From Tropicimonas sp. IMCC6043 (GTDB taxonomy: Bacteria; Pseudomonadota; Alphaproteobacteria; Rhodobacterales; Rhodobacteraceae): a stretch of 64,000 nt of DNA. Made by a program: the position numbers and the translations under genes. Under the pieces are notes generated by a model that was not told the DNA's origin, did not search any database, and worked only from the letters and a program-made list of their open reading frames with translations. How positions within the stretch are numbered: position 1 is the first letter of the stretch; every line of letters begins with the position of its first letter. The DNA is taken from positions 1 to 64,000 of the forward strand of contig NZ_SELO01000006.1 in the NCBI RefSeq assembly GCF_004146235.1, given 5' to 3'. Positions 1 to 9,008 of this stretch are shown here, in pieces.

Positions 1-57
1 CGCAAACGCCACCCACGGCGTCTCCGGATACCGTCTCTGCAGGTGCGATAGCACGAC

Positions 58-96
58 AAACCACGGATTTCGCGGCACGAAATTCGTGGTTTTTCT
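58..96 (+). terminator. rho-independent terminator-like hairpin
   Basis: Arms at 58-70 and 80-92 can form a 13-bp stem with one G-T pair and a 9-base loop. The top strand continues into a T-rich run (91-99), so it best fits termination of a plus-strand transcript entering from outside the window. It also lies just past the 3' end of the minus-strand tRNA-Ser, where it could act weakly in the other direction. Confidence 0.55.
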
Positions 97-121
97 ATTT
101 AATATCAATAGCTTGACTGGG

Positions 122-211
122 TGGCGGAGAGACAGGGATTCGAACCCTGGAGACGGTTTCCCGCCTACACACTTTCCAGGCGTGCGCCTTCGACCACTCG
201 GCCACCTCTCC
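122..211 (-). tRNA. tRNA-Ser, anticodon GGA
   Basis: Read on the minus strand, the 90-nt sequence starts GGAGAGG and ends with an encoded CCA. The acceptor arms pair with one G-U at position 7. The anticodon stem-loop contains TGGAA, giving anticodon GGA, which reads UCC and UCU serine codons. The length and the extended variable arm are typical of a class II serine tRNA. The T loop GTTCGAATC is canonical. It lies about 80 nt downstream of the alaX stop on the same strand. Confidence 0.97.
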
Positions 212-292
212 GGTGCGGGAGGGTTTAGCCGCAAGGGTGGGGAAGATGCAAGGGGCGAAACGGCGGATATGTGACTCCGTGCGCGGCTTTGC

Positions 293-1012
293 CTACTCTT
301 CGAGATGCAGGTTCACCCGACGGTTCCGCGCGCCCTTCTTCTCGACCTTTCCGATCCGCAGTCGGCCAATCTCGCCGGTCGCGGCGACATGCGTGCCGCC
401 GCAGGGCTGCAGGTCCACCTGTGTCTCGCCGGCGCCGATCCGGATGAGGCGCACCCGCCCCTGCCCCGTCGGAGGCATGACCGACATCGTCTTGACCAGT
501 CCCGGGTTGGCCGCGAGCTCGGCATCGCTGATCCAGTCCTCGGTAACCGGCAGGTTGCGGGCGACCAGATCGTTGAGGTCCGCCTCGAGCGCCTCGCGGT
601 CCTCCAGCGCATCGGGCATGTCGAAATCCAGCCGTCCCTTCTCGGTGCCGATCGACCCGCCGCTCACCGGCAGCGGAATCACCACCGACAGCAAGTGCAG
701 CGCCGTGTGAACCCGCATGTGGCGATAGCGCCGCTCCCAGTCCAGCGACTGGCGCAATTCGGTGCCGACCGACGGCAGCGGCGCGGGCTCCGCCGGCACC
801 AGCACGATCGCGCCGCCCTCGCCCTTCACGGCGGTGGCGATCTCCAGCATGTGGCCGTCCCAGTGCAGCGCGCCGCTGTCTCCCGGCTGGCCACCGCCCT
901 GCGGATAGAAGATCGTCACGTCGAGCACGATGCCGCCTTCCGGCGTATGCGCAACCACCCGGCCAGGCGCTTCACGCGTATAGGCATCGTCGCGAAACAG
1001 CATCTCGGTCAT
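293..1012 (-). CDS. AlaX-type alanyl-tRNA editing protein
   Basis: Predicted 239-residue free-standing editing protein related to the editing domain of alanyl-tRNA synthetase; this family hydrolyses mischarged Ser- or Gly-tRNA(Ala) in the cytoplasm. The zinc-site signature is complete: HTALH (His102, His106) and CGGTH (Cys204, His208). The N-terminal part with FYPQGGGQPGD (about 35-45) matches the AlaX-II type. Its ATG overlaps the stop of the upstream MscS gene by 4 nt (ATGA), which suggests translational coupling as the last gene of the minus-strand block. The family is clear; the exact substrate preference is inferred. Confidence 0.9.
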   Translation of the reverse strand: MTEMLFRDDAYTREAPGRVVAHTPEGGIVLDVTIFYPQGGGQPGDSGALHWDGHMLEIATAVKGEGGAIVLVPAEPAPLPSVGTELRQSLDWERRYRHMRVHTALHLLSVVIPLPVSGGSIGTEKGRLDFDMPDALEDREALEADLNDLVARNLPVTEDWISDAELAANPGLVKTMSVMPPTGQGRVRLIRIGAGETQVDLQPCGGTHVAATGEIGRLRIGKVEKKGARNRRVNLHLEE

Positions 1013-3510
1013 GTATCGTCCTCCGTGAGATGGGCGCCGCCGGGCGTGTCGGGGATGCTCGCGGACGGCGGCGGGCCGACGGGCGAAGGCGGGTCAGCGG
1101 GCGCGCGGCGCAAGGCCTCGGGATTGCGCAGCCAGATGTCCTGCTGTGCGAAGGGAATCTCGATCCCTTCTTCGGCAAAGCGCTCGGCGATCCGGTGATT
1201 GATTTCCGTCTTCGCGTTCAGGATGAAATTCACGTCGCGCAAGATCACCCGCATCTCGAAATCGAGCGAGCTGGCGCCGAAACCGGCGAAGACGATCATC
1301 GGAGGCGGGTTGACGATAACCAGCGGGTGCGCCTCGGCGATCTCCTGCAGGATCGCTGCGACCCGGCGCGTGTCGGTCCCGTAGGCCACTCCTACCGGCA
1401 CGATCAGTCGGCCGCTGAGATTGCCGCGGGTCCAGTTGGTGACCTGGCCCGAGACGAACTCGGAGTTCGGCACGATGACGTCGGTACGGTCAAAGGTCTC
1501 GACCGTGGTCGCGCGCACCGAGATCTTGCGCACCGTTCCCATGACCCCGCCGACCTCGATCCAGTCGCCCTCGGTCACCGGACGCTCGACCAGCAGGATC
1601 AGGCCGGAGACGAAGTTCGAGACGATGGTCTGCAGGCCGAAACCAAGGCCGACCGAGAGCGCCCCGGCGACAATGGCCAAGTTCGAGAGGTCCAGACCGG
1701 CCGCCGAGACCGCGATCATGATCGACAGGAAGACACCGATATAGCCGAGCCCGGAGACTGCCGCCTTCTGCGCGCCCGGGTCGAGCCGCGTGCGCGGCAA
1801 CACCGAGGCGCGCATCGCCGTCTGCACCACCCGGGTCACCAGCAGGCCGGCGCCGAAAGCGATCCCGAAGACCAGCACCACGGCGGGCGAAACCTGCACG
1901 TCGCCAATGGTGACGCCGTTCATCAGAGACATCCAGAGCTCGTCCAGATCGGCCTTCCGGGTGCCCCAGACCCGCGCGATGAACGGGATGGCCGCCACCA
2001 TCAGCGCGAAGTTGACCAACACGGGCAGCAGCCCGTCGGAGACGTCGCCACGTCCGCGCAGGACCAGCGCGAAAAGCGCCATCGAAAGCCTTTGCAGGAA
2101 GGTCACCGTCGACAGGATCGCCAGCGTCAGCGAGGGGGAAAGCGACAGGAAGATCGCGGCGCGGGTGTAGCCGATCGCGGCCAGGATCGGCGCCAGGACG
2201 GCAAGCACGAGACAGGCGCGGCCGATGAACTGGATCGAGTGGTCGATGAAGCCGCGCTCGTCGTCGCGAGCCGTCCCTTCTGCCGATCGCTCCGCCTCGC
2301 CGCTCTCCGTCGACATGCCGTGGGCGACCAGCAGCCGCGCGATGCCGGCCAGGCAGATCGAGGCGAGCACGATGATCGGGAAGGCCAGAACGACCTCGGT
2401 TCCCGGCTTCAGCGAGAAGAAGCGGATCACCGTTTCCACCAGCAGCGCGGCGGCGAAGAGCAGGCCGAGCGAGGACGTGTAGAACCGGCCGCGGCGCCGT
2501 TGCCGGGGATCGAGGCGCAGCGTGACCGGCCAGTCGTCGCGCCGCGGGAAGGTCTGCCCGCCCAGCCACCGCGTTGCGAAGAAGGCAAGTCCTATGGACG
2601 GGATCGCGGCGACAAGTCCCTGTCCGGAGGGCCCGAACATGGACGTTGTCAGCAGCGCCGCGGTGAGCAAGATCAGGCCAAGCGCCGGCAGGATCACCTG
2701 CCCCAGCGAAACCACCATGGCTCCTGCCATCGCGCGCCGGCTTCCCGAGCCGCGCCGCAACGTCCATTCGACGAGGTTGCGGAACCAGGCCTGCCCGCGC
2801 AGCAGCAGCAGGGCCGCGAGAGCTGCCAGGACCAGGATCTCGATCAGGTTGTTCTGAAACCCGACCCGATCGGTCTTCTGCGACATGGAGTTCCAGACCT
2901 CGCCGACGAGTGTTCGGACCACCATCTCCAGGTCTTCCGGCGTCCCTGTGAGGTTTCCCGGCGCCAGCGGCGAGGGGCCACGTTGCAGGAGCTTGTCCTT
3001 CTGCCGGGCGCGAAGCATCGAGTCGATCCGCGTGACCAGCCCGTCTGCCTGCGCATAGGCCTCCTCGGCCTTGCGGACCGGCGTCGTCAATTCCCGGAGC
3101 GCAACCTGGAGCTGTGCGCGCCGCGTGGCGAGTTCGGCGCTTTCGCTCTCGTTCGTTTCCGGGTCCGGTGCCGGGCCGAGCGAGTCGATCTGCGATTGCA
3201 GCGTCTTGATCCGGTCGGCATTCTGCGACCGCCCTGCCTGGAACCGGTTGCGCCAGTCGGCGATGTCTGCACGTAGCTCCTCAAAGGCGGAATCAGAGGC
3301 TTCCTGATTTTCAAGAGCCTCCTCGGCGCGCTGCGCGGTTCTCTCCCAGTCGGCATAGTCCTCGTCGGTCAGAGGCGCGGCCTCGACAGTCTGGGCATGG
3401 GCGGCCGTCGGGCTGATCCATGCGCCGCTCCATCCTGGAACGCCGCTTCCGTCCGGCCAGACCGCCAGCGCGAAGATCAGCGCAAGCAGTGCTCCAAGGA
3501 GACGGCGCAT
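1009..3510 (-). CDS. large MscS-family mechanosensitive channel
   Basis: Predicted 833-residue inner-membrane channel of the large, MscK/YbdG-like kind that relieves hypo-osmotic pressure. It has a signal peptide ending near AHA-Q, a periplasmic coiled-coil-rich segment to about residue 200, many membrane segments, then the MscS pore and beta domain (about 605-694) with GALSVGLGFGLQTIVSNF and VPNSEFVSG. The tail is proline-rich. I chose the ATG at 3510, which has GAGGA about 10 nt upstream and starts a proper signal peptide; an ATG at 3534 is in frame but has no ribosome site. It begins 1 nt after the cysK stop. In-frame length supports a complete gene. Confidence 0.9.
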   Translation of the reverse strand: MRRLLGALLALIFALAVWPDGSGVPGWSGAWISPTAAHAQTVEAAPLTDEDYADWERTAQRAEEALENQEASDSAFEELRADIADWRNRFQAGRSQNADRIKTLQSQIDSLGPAPDPETNESESAELATRRAQLQVALRELTTPVRKAEEAYAQADGLVTRIDSMLRARQKDKLLQRGPSPLAPGNLTGTPEDLEMVVRTLVGEVWNSMSQKTDRVGFQNNLIEILVLAALAALLLLRGQAWFRNLVEWTLRRGSGSRRAMAGAMVVSLGQVILPALGLILLTAALLTTSMFGPSGQGLVAAIPSIGLAFFATRWLGGQTFPRRDDWPVTLRLDPRQRRRGRFYTSSLGLLFAAALLVETVIRFFSLKPGTEVVLAFPIIVLASICLAGIARLLVAHGMSTESGEAERSAEGTARDDERGFIDHSIQFIGRACLVLAVLAPILAAIGYTRAAIFLSLSPSLTLAILSTVTFLQRLSMALFALVLRGRGDVSDGLLPVLVNFALMVAAIPFIARVWGTRKADLDELWMSLMNGVTIGDVQVSPAVVLVFGIAFGAGLLVTRVVQTAMRASVLPRTRLDPGAQKAAVSGLGYIGVFLSIMIAVSAAGLDLSNLAIVAGALSVGLGFGLQTIVSNFVSGLILLVERPVTEGDWIEVGGVMGTVRKISVRATTVETFDRTDVIVPNSEFVSGQVTNWTRGNLSGRLIVPVGVAYGTDTRRVAAILQEIAEAHPLVIVNPPPMIVFAGFGASSLDFEMRVILRDVNFILNAKTEINHRIAERFAEEGIEIPFAQQDIWLRNPEALRRAPADPPSPVGPPPSASIPDTPGGAHLTEDDT

Positions 3511-3511
3511 G

Positions 3512-4549
3512 TCAGGTGGTTTCCTCGAAGACATCCGGCAGCGGAAGCTGCTGCCCGGTCATCCAGGGCGGCACCGGCAGATTCTTGGCCCGCAGGAAGT
3601 CCGGGTTGTAGAGCTTCGACTGGTAGCGGGAGCCGGGATCGCACAGGACCGTCACGATGCGGTGGCCGCGCCCCATCTCGCGCGCCATGCGGATGGCGCC
3701 GGCAAGGTTGATCCCGGAGGATCCCCCGAGGCAGAGCCCCTCCTCCTCGACCAGTTCGTAGAGCAGTCCGAGCGCTTCGCCGTCGGGGATCTGGAAGGCC
3801 ATGTCGGGCGCAAAGCCCTCGAGATTGGCGGTGATCCGCCCCTGCCCGATCCCCTCGGTGATCGAATTGCCCTGCGGCGCGGCGGTGCCGGTGGTCATCA
3901 GCGAGAACATGCCAGAGCCCATGGGGTCGGCGAGCCCGACCTTCACGCCTTTCGGCTTGAGCGCCGCCGCGACGCCGGCCAGCGTGCCGCCGGTGCCAAC
4001 CGCACAGATGAAGCCGTCGACCTTGCCGTCGGTCTGCGCCCAGATCTCCGGCCCGGTGCCCTGTTCATGCGCCGCCCGGTTGGCGGTGTTGTCGAACTGG
4101 TTGGCCCAGATCGCGCCGTTGGGGTCGGTCCGGTCCAGCGCCTCGGCCAAACGGCCGGAATACTTCACGTAATTGTTCGGGTCCTTGTAGGGAACAGCGG
4201 GAACCTCGACCAGTTGCGCGCCGGCGATCCGGATCGCGTCCTTCTTTTCCTGACTCTGGGTGTCGGGAATCACGATGACCACTCGGAAACCCATCGAGGC
4301 ACCGATCAGCGCCAGGCCGATACCAGTATTTCCGGCCGTGCCCTCGACGATCGTTCCGCCCGGCCGCAACCTGCCCTTCGCCACGGCGTCGCGGATGATC
4401 GAGAGTGCAGCGCGGTCTTTCACCGACTGGCCCGGGTTGAGGAACTCGGCCTTGCCGAGAATTTCGCAGCCGGTGACCTGGCTCGCCGCACGCAGCCGGA
4501 TCAGTGGTGTGTTGCCGACTGCCGCCGCGAGATCTCTGGTGATGTCCAT
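3512..4549 (-). CDS. cysK: cysteine synthase A (O-acetylserine sulfhydrylase)
   Basis: Predicted 345-residue PLP enzyme that makes L-cysteine from O-acetylserine and sulfide. NPGQSVKDR carries the PLP lysine (Lys44), and GTAGNTG (70-76) is the substrate and phosphate loop. The GTGGTLAG glycine motif and a C-terminal GGSSG loop are present. The start at 4549 has GGGGAG 8 nt upstream; a longer in-frame extension to 4606 has no such site. It follows trgB by 53 nt, as in the tellurite-resistance locus of Rhodobacter sphaeroides where trgAB and cysK are neighbours. Alanine replaces the usual serine in the TSGNTG motif, a variation seen in some family members. Confidence 0.93.
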   Translation of the reverse strand: MDITRDLAAAVGNTPLIRLRAASQVTGCEILGKAEFLNPGQSVKDRAALSIIRDAVAKGRLRPGGTIVEGTAGNTGIGLALIGASMGFRVVIVIPDTQSQEKKDAIRIAGAQLVEVPAVPYKDPNNYVKYSGRLAEALDRTDPNGAIWANQFDNTANRAAHEQGTGPEIWAQTDGKVDGFICAVGTGGTLAGVAAALKPKGVKVGLADPMGSGMFSLMTTGTAAPQGNSITEGIGQGRITANLEGFAPDMAFQIPDGEALGLLYELVEEEGLCLGGSSGINLAGAIRMAREMGRGHRIVTVLCDPGSRYQSKLYNPDFLRAKNLPVPPWMTGQQLPLPDVFEETT

Positions 4550-4602
4550 CCTGATGCTCCCCTGCTCCGACACGCTCCTTGCTAGCCAAGCGGTGGCCCG
4601 AG

Positions 4603-5733
4603 TCAACCAGTCGCGGACGCGGCCGCGCGCCAGTCCGTGCGAAGCCGCGCAAGCTGAAGAAGCAGCAGGATCAGCGGGCCGACATTGATTTCTCCACTGT
4701 CGAGCAGCTCCATCGCTTTCGAAAAGGTGATGACATGCGAGCGGATATCCTCGGCCTCGGTCTCGAGCCCGCCGAGTCCGGCCGCCGCGTCGGGCAGATC
4801 GGCCGTCGCGAGGAAGGCGTAGAGATACTCCGTGTTCGCCCCGGGCGTGGGGTAATACTGACCAACGCGACGCAGTTCCCGAAGCGCCAGCCTAGCCTCC
4901 TCCTGCGCCTCGCGGAATGCCGCCTCCTCCGCCGTCTCGCCGCCGTCGATCCGCCCCGCGATCGGCTCAAGTAGCCAGGGCTGCACATCGCCGCGCGCAA
5001 GGGGGCCGGCGCGGAACTGTTCGACGAGAAGCACCCGGTCGCGGACCGGGTCGTAGGGCAGCACCGTGACCGCATCGCCAGAGACGAAAGCCGCTCGGTT
5101 CATCTGTTCGCTGAACCCGCCGGAGAAACGGCGATGGGTGAGCTCGTATTCCTCCACCGAAAAGAAATTGGCATAGCAGAGCTGACGCCGGCGGACCTGC
5201 ACGTCCTCCGGCGCGGCAGGACGGCGCAGCGTCGTCGGCACAGCGACCTGTGCGTTGACCCGCGCCTGCGCCCGTGCCCGCAGCGGGCCGAAGCGGCGCG
5301 CGACCTCGGCCGCCGGGCGCGTGTCCATGTCTTGGAGGACCTCCTCTGCGGCAACGCAGGTTACCGCGCCCCATCTCTCGGCCCAGGCGGTGAGATCCCA
5401 TGGCGCCCCCGGCGTCAGCCCGGTCGCAGGCGGACGGTAGAGCGTCGCCCGCACCGGCCCCTCTTCCGTCGCCACCTCGACCGGCTCCGGCCGGTAGCCG
5501 AAGGCCTGCTCGTAGTAGTCCATCCGTGCCCGCGCCGTAGCGTCCGACGGCACCACCAAAAGGCCCTCGGCGGTGGCATCCGGCGCTTCGAGGATCATCG
5601 GAAAACTCTCGCCCGCCACCCAGCGGACCGCGTGACCCGGCAACCGCGCCGGGCGCACGGACATCGGGCGACCCAGAACCACGCGAAGCAGCGGCTCATG
5701 GCAGAGCGTGCCATAGAGGAAGATCGGATCCAT
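4603..5733 (-). CDS. trgB: TrgB-like fusion: gamma-glutamylcyclotransferase-like domain plus NUDIX hydrolase
   Basis: Predicted 376-residue two-domain protein. Residues 1 to about 170 look like an AIG2/gamma-glutamylcyclotransferase fold, with the FLYGTL motif at 5-10. Residues about 185-365 are an ADP-ribose-pyrophosphatase-like NUDIX domain. The NUDIX box runs from Gly260, with Glu266 and REAQEE at 274-279, but the usual glycine near its end is Arg281. The protein matches by layout the TrgB protein of the R. sphaeroides tellurite locus. Start ATG 5733 has a G-rich ribosome site. It lies 26 nt after trgA and before cysK. The biochemical role in tellurite resistance is not known to me. Confidence 0.85.
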   Translation of the reverse strand: MDPIFLYGTLCHEPLLRVVLGRPMSVRPARLPGHAVRWVAGESFPMILEAPDATAEGLLVVPSDATARARMDYYEQAFGYRPEPVEVATEEGPVRATLYRPPATGLTPGAPWDLTAWAERWGAVTCVAAEEVLQDMDTRPAAEVARRFGPLRARAQARVNAQVAVPTTLRRPAAPEDVQVRRRQLCYANFFSVEEYELTHRRFSGGFSEQMNRAAFVSGDAVTVLPYDPVRDRVLLVEQFRAGPLARGDVQPWLLEPIAGRIDGGETAEEAAFREAQEEARLALRELRRVGQYYPTPGANTEYLYAFLATADLPDAAAGLGGLETEAEDIRSHVITFSKAMELLDSGEINVGPLILLLLQLARLRTDWRAAASATG

Positions 5734-5759
5734 GTCAGTGTCGCCCCCCGAATGGTGCG

Positions 5760-6203
5760 TCAGGACCAGCGTTCGGAGCCCCATTCGGCCAGCAGGGCGG
5801 CAAGCACGCCCCCGACCAGAAGCACGATCGGAACGTCGGGGGTGCTTATCATCAGCAGGATGTATTCCGCAATGAGGTCCATCATTGCTGTGAGCGCCTC
5901 GACCGGCCCCTCGTAATGCAGCGAAACAGAGCGGTCGAGCATCTCGACTCCGGACCAGAGGACGAGCACGTAGAAGAGGATCACCACCACGGTCCGTATC
6001 CCCGAGCCGACAGCGGCGACGTTGCCGCGTCCGGCCAGCCGGCCCATGACGAACCAGCCGCAGAATGCGCCGATCAGGGTGTTGAGAGGGCTCATCATGC
6101 CGACCTGAGTGCCTTCGGGCAGCAGCGGCTTGTAAAGCTCGGAGGCAAAGAACGCCACCAGGGCAAAGCCGAGTGCGGCAAGGAGCTTGGCGGCGGTAGG
6201 CAT
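5760..6203 (-). CDS. trgA: TrgA-like small membrane protein (tellurite resistance locus)
   Basis: Predicted 147-residue integral membrane protein with hydrophobic segments near residues 5-22, 40-60, 68-88 and 110-140. It has no catalytic motif. The name comes from position and type: in R. sphaeroides a small membrane protein TrgA precedes TrgB and cysK in a locus that contributes to high-level tellurite resistance. Here the order cfa, trgA, trgB, cysK on one strand with gaps of 23, 26 and 53 nt suggests one operon. Function at the molecular level is unassigned. Confidence 0.8.
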   Translation of the reverse strand: MPTAAKLLAALGFALVAFFASELYKPLLPEGTQVGMMSPLNTLIGAFCGWFVMGRLAGRGNVAAVGSGIRTVVVILFYVLVLWSGVEMLDRSVSLHYEGPVEALTAMMDLIAEYILLMISTPDVPIVLLVGGVLAALLAEWGSERWS

Positions 6204-6226
6204 GGCGTGGCCTTTCAGGCGGTCTC

Positions 6227-7432
6227 TCAGGCGGTTCTTTGCACCGCAACCTGCCTTACATCACAATTTCCTGACGAAAAAGTGGCGGCACAGGCACATA
6301 GATAGAATTCCCACATCCGCCTGAACCGTTCGTCGAAGCCGAGCGCGGCCACCGCGTCCCAGTTGCGCGTGAAGGCCGCGTGCCAGCGCCGGAGAGTGGC
6401 CGAATAGGACTCGCCGAACCCCTCCGAGCCGCGCAGTTGGAGACCCGCGCGCTCGATCTCCCGGGCGAGCGCGGACTGGCTCGGCAGCATGCCGCCCGGA
6501 AAGATGTGTTTCTGGATGAAATCGACCCCCCGGCGATAGATCTCGAAGCGCGCGTCCTGAACGCAGATCACCTGGAGCGCCGCGATCCGACCCGGCCGGA
6601 GCCGTGCACGGAGCGCGTCGAAAAAGACCGGCCAATATTTCTCGCCCACCGCTTCGAACATCTCGATCGAGGCGATACCGTCATAGTCACCCCTTGCGTC
6701 GCGATAATCCTCCAGCCGGATATCTACCTGATCCGCGAACCCGGCCTTTGCGATGCGTGCACGGGCAAAGTCATGCTGCTCCCGGCTGATGGTAAGGCCA
6801 GTGACGCGAAGCCCCTGCCGCGCCGCGAACTCGGCAAAGCCGCCCCAACCGCAGCCGATCTCGAGCACATGCTCGCCGGGGCGGACCTGCATCGCCTCGA
6901 GCAGGGTGGCGTATTTGCGCTGCTGCGCCGCCTCGAGGCTCTCGCCGGGGCCGTCGAAGCGGGCCGAGGAATAGGTCATCGTGCGGTCGAGCCAGAGCGC
7001 GTAGAACTCGTTGCCGAGATCGTAATGGGCGGCGATGTTGCGCTTTGCCTGGCCGCGCGAATTGTCCCTGAGCCGGTGCCGCAGCCGCTCGAACAGCCGG
7101 ACCAGCCCGATCGTCGGAAAGCCGTCGAGCATCTCCGCCTCGGCGGCATGGACATAGTCGAGGAACGCAAACAGGTCCGGCGTGCGCCACCAGCCGTCCA
7201 TATAGGCCTCGCAAAAGCCGAGATCGCCCTCGCGCAGCAGGCGCGCAAAGACGTCGGGGTTTACCACCTCAAGTCGCGCCTGCGGGCCCGGCGCGCCGCC
7301 TTCGGCCACGAAACATCTCCCGTCGGGAAGCGCGATCTCGAGCCGGCCGCGCGGCACTTGCTTCGCACGGGCGAAGACATGGGTGAAATAGCGTGGAAGA
7401 TCCCGTTCACCGGTGGTTTCCGCCAGGACCAT
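6227..7432 (-). CDS. cfa: cyclopropane-fatty-acyl-phospholipid synthase family methyltransferase
   Basis: Predicted 401-residue S-adenosylmethionine-dependent enzyme that modifies the double bonds of phospholipid acyl chains. HYDLGNEFY (136-144) and the SAM motif VLEIGCGWGG (189-198) are typical of the family, as is the Tyr- and Gly-rich C-terminal part with IFPGGMLPS. The start at ATG 7432 has AGGGGG 9 nt upstream; a GTG at 7450 is less likely. It lies 63 nt after the photolyase. In R. sphaeroides a photolyase (phrA) and a cfaA gene respond to RpoE-ChrR during singlet-oxygen stress; I could not see an RpoE promoter here by eye. Confidence 0.92.
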   Translation of the reverse strand: MVLAETTGERDLPRYFTHVFARAKQVPRGRLEIALPDGRCFVAEGGAPGPQARLEVVNPDVFARLLREGDLGFCEAYMDGWWRTPDLFAFLDYVHAAEAEMLDGFPTIGLVRLFERLRHRLRDNSRGQAKRNIAAHYDLGNEFYALWLDRTMTYSSARFDGPGESLEAAQQRKYATLLEAMQVRPGEHVLEIGCGWGGFAEFAARQGLRVTGLTISREQHDFARARIAKAGFADQVDIRLEDYRDARGDYDGIASIEMFEAVGEKYWPVFFDALRARLRPGRIAALQVICVQDARFEIYRRGVDFIQKHIFPGGMLPSQSALAREIERAGLQLRGSEGFGESYSATLRRWHAAFTRNWDAVAALGFDERFRRMWEFYLCACAATFSSGNCDVRQVAVQRTA

Positions 7433-7495
7433 GATACGTGCCCCCTTCACGCAAGATCAGACGCCCCTCAGGATCCGGCCTCCGCGGGGGGTGCG

Positions 7496-8938
7496 TCAAG
7501 ACCCGCAGCCCCTCTCGTCGCGGAAACGCGCCCAGGCCGCCTGCGCCGCGCTGCGGCCGCGGTCCAGGGCGACAACCGGGTCGGGGCGCGCGTCCCCGGG
7601 CGCGAGGCCCCAGGCGCGCGGCGCGGCGTCGAAGAAGTCGAGCGCGGTTACCGGCGGCTGCGACTGCCCCTCGGCGAGCCATCGGCGGCGATAGTGGCCC
7701 TTCGGGTCGAACTTCTCCGCCTGCAGGTCGGGGTTGAAGATGCGGAAGAAGGGGGCGGCGTCGGGCCCGCAGCCGGCCACCCATTGCCAGCCGAGCGCGT
7801 TGTTGCCCGCATCCCAGTCGATCAGGTGGTCCTCGAACCATCGCATTCCGATGCGCCAGTCCGCGAGCAAGTGCTTGGTGAGGTAGCTCGCCACCAGCAT
7901 GCGGGCGCGATTGTGCATGACGCCGGTGACCTGCATCTCCCGCATCGCCGCGTCGACGAGGTCCACCCCGGTGCAGCCGCGTTTCCAGGCATCGACTTCG
8001 GGGCGGTCCTCCTCCGGGTTCCAGGGGAAGGCCTCCCAGTCCGGACGCCAGCAACGATCGGTCATCTCCGGGCAGTGAAACAGGATGTGGCCGGCGAAAT
8101 CGCGCCACATAAGCTGGCGAAGGAAGGCCTCGGCGCCGCCGAGGCCCTCCGCGCGGGCGCGACTGATTGCGTGCCAGACCTGGCGCGCCGAGATCTCGCC
8201 CGCGGCGAGGAAGGGGCTAAGGCCCGAGGTCCCGTCCCGATCGAGCCGGTCACGGCCGGCCGCGTAGCCTGCCAGCCGGCTGTCTAGAAAGTCCGCAAGC
8301 CTTTCCGTGGCGGCGGCCTCCCCGGCCACGGCATGCCGGGCGAGCACATTGGCGCCCCGGTTCATCGCAGCGCCGAGCTGCCAGTCCCCAAGCGCCTCTG
8401 AGCTGGGCCAAGTCTCGGGCGCGGAGATCCGGGCCGGCACGTCGACGGGCGCAGGCACCTCCCTGTCGCGGAGCGCCTTCCACATCGGGGTGAAGACGCG
8501 ATAAGGCGCGCCGGTCGAGCTTTCCACCGTCCAGGGCTCGAAGAGCATGTTGCCCGCGAAGCTCTTGGCCGAGAGGCCCTTTGCCTTCAGGCGGGATTTC
8601 ACACCCTTGTCGCACTCGATCGCCGCCGGATCGTAGCGGCGCATCCAGTAGACTGCTGCTGCGCCGGTTTCGCCAGCGAGCTGTTCCAGTGCCTTGCCGG
8701 CCGCGCCGCTGCGCAGGATCAGCCGCGACTCACGGCGCTCGAGATCTTTGGCCAGAGCCCGGAGCGACGCCTCGAGTCGCCAGCGCGCCGCCGCACCAAG
8801 CCGGTCGGCCATCTCGTCCTTCAGGAAGACCGGGATCACAGGGCAGCCGGTTTCGCAGGCCGAAGCGAGAGCGGGGTTGTCGGCAAGGCGGAGGTCGCCG
8901 CGGCGCAACCAGAGCAGGATCGGGGAAGAGTTCGACAT
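7496..8938 (-). CDS. phr: deoxyribodipyrimidine photo-lyase
   Basis: Predicted 480-residue cryptochrome/photolyase family flavoprotein that splits UV-induced pyrimidine dimers with light energy. The N-terminal alpha/beta antenna domain begins ILLWLRRGDLRLADNPAL. The FAD-binding helical half contains GTSGLSPFLAAGEIS, VDAAMREM, MHNRARMLVASYLTKHLL and IDWDAGNNALGWQW, a typical class I photolyase set. The start at ATG 8938 gives the canonical N terminus; the frame stays open further upstream but reads through the antisense of the next gene. It leads the stress-flavoured block photolyase-cfa-trgAB-cysK on the minus strand. Confidence 0.94.
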   Translation of the reverse strand: MSNSSPILLWLRRGDLRLADNPALASACETGCPVIPVFLKDEMADRLGAAARWRLEASLRALAKDLERRESRLILRSGAAGKALEQLAGETGAAAVYWMRRYDPAAIECDKGVKSRLKAKGLSAKSFAGNMLFEPWTVESSTGAPYRVFTPMWKALRDREVPAPVDVPARISAPETWPSSEALGDWQLGAAMNRGANVLARHAVAGEAAATERLADFLDSRLAGYAAGRDRLDRDGTSGLSPFLAAGEISARQVWHAISRARAEGLGGAEAFLRQLMWRDFAGHILFHCPEMTDRCWRPDWEAFPWNPEEDRPEVDAWKRGCTGVDLVDAAMREMQVTGVMHNRARMLVASYLTKHLLADWRIGMRWFEDHLIDWDAGNNALGWQWVAGCGPDAAPFFRIFNPDLQAEKFDPKGHYRRRWLAEGQSQPPVTALDFFDAAPRAWGLAPGDARPDPVVALDRGRSAAQAAWARFRDERGCGS

Positions 8939-9008
8939 CGGGGTCAAGTAGGTCGACCGCGGACGGCGGCAAGACCGATCCGTCGGAGGTAAGAGCGGAG
9001 CGCGCGCC

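Noticed and set aside
1030-3276. Plus-strand frame of 748 codons opposite the MscS gene
   Set aside because: Compositionally biased translation and a clear channel protein on the other strand.
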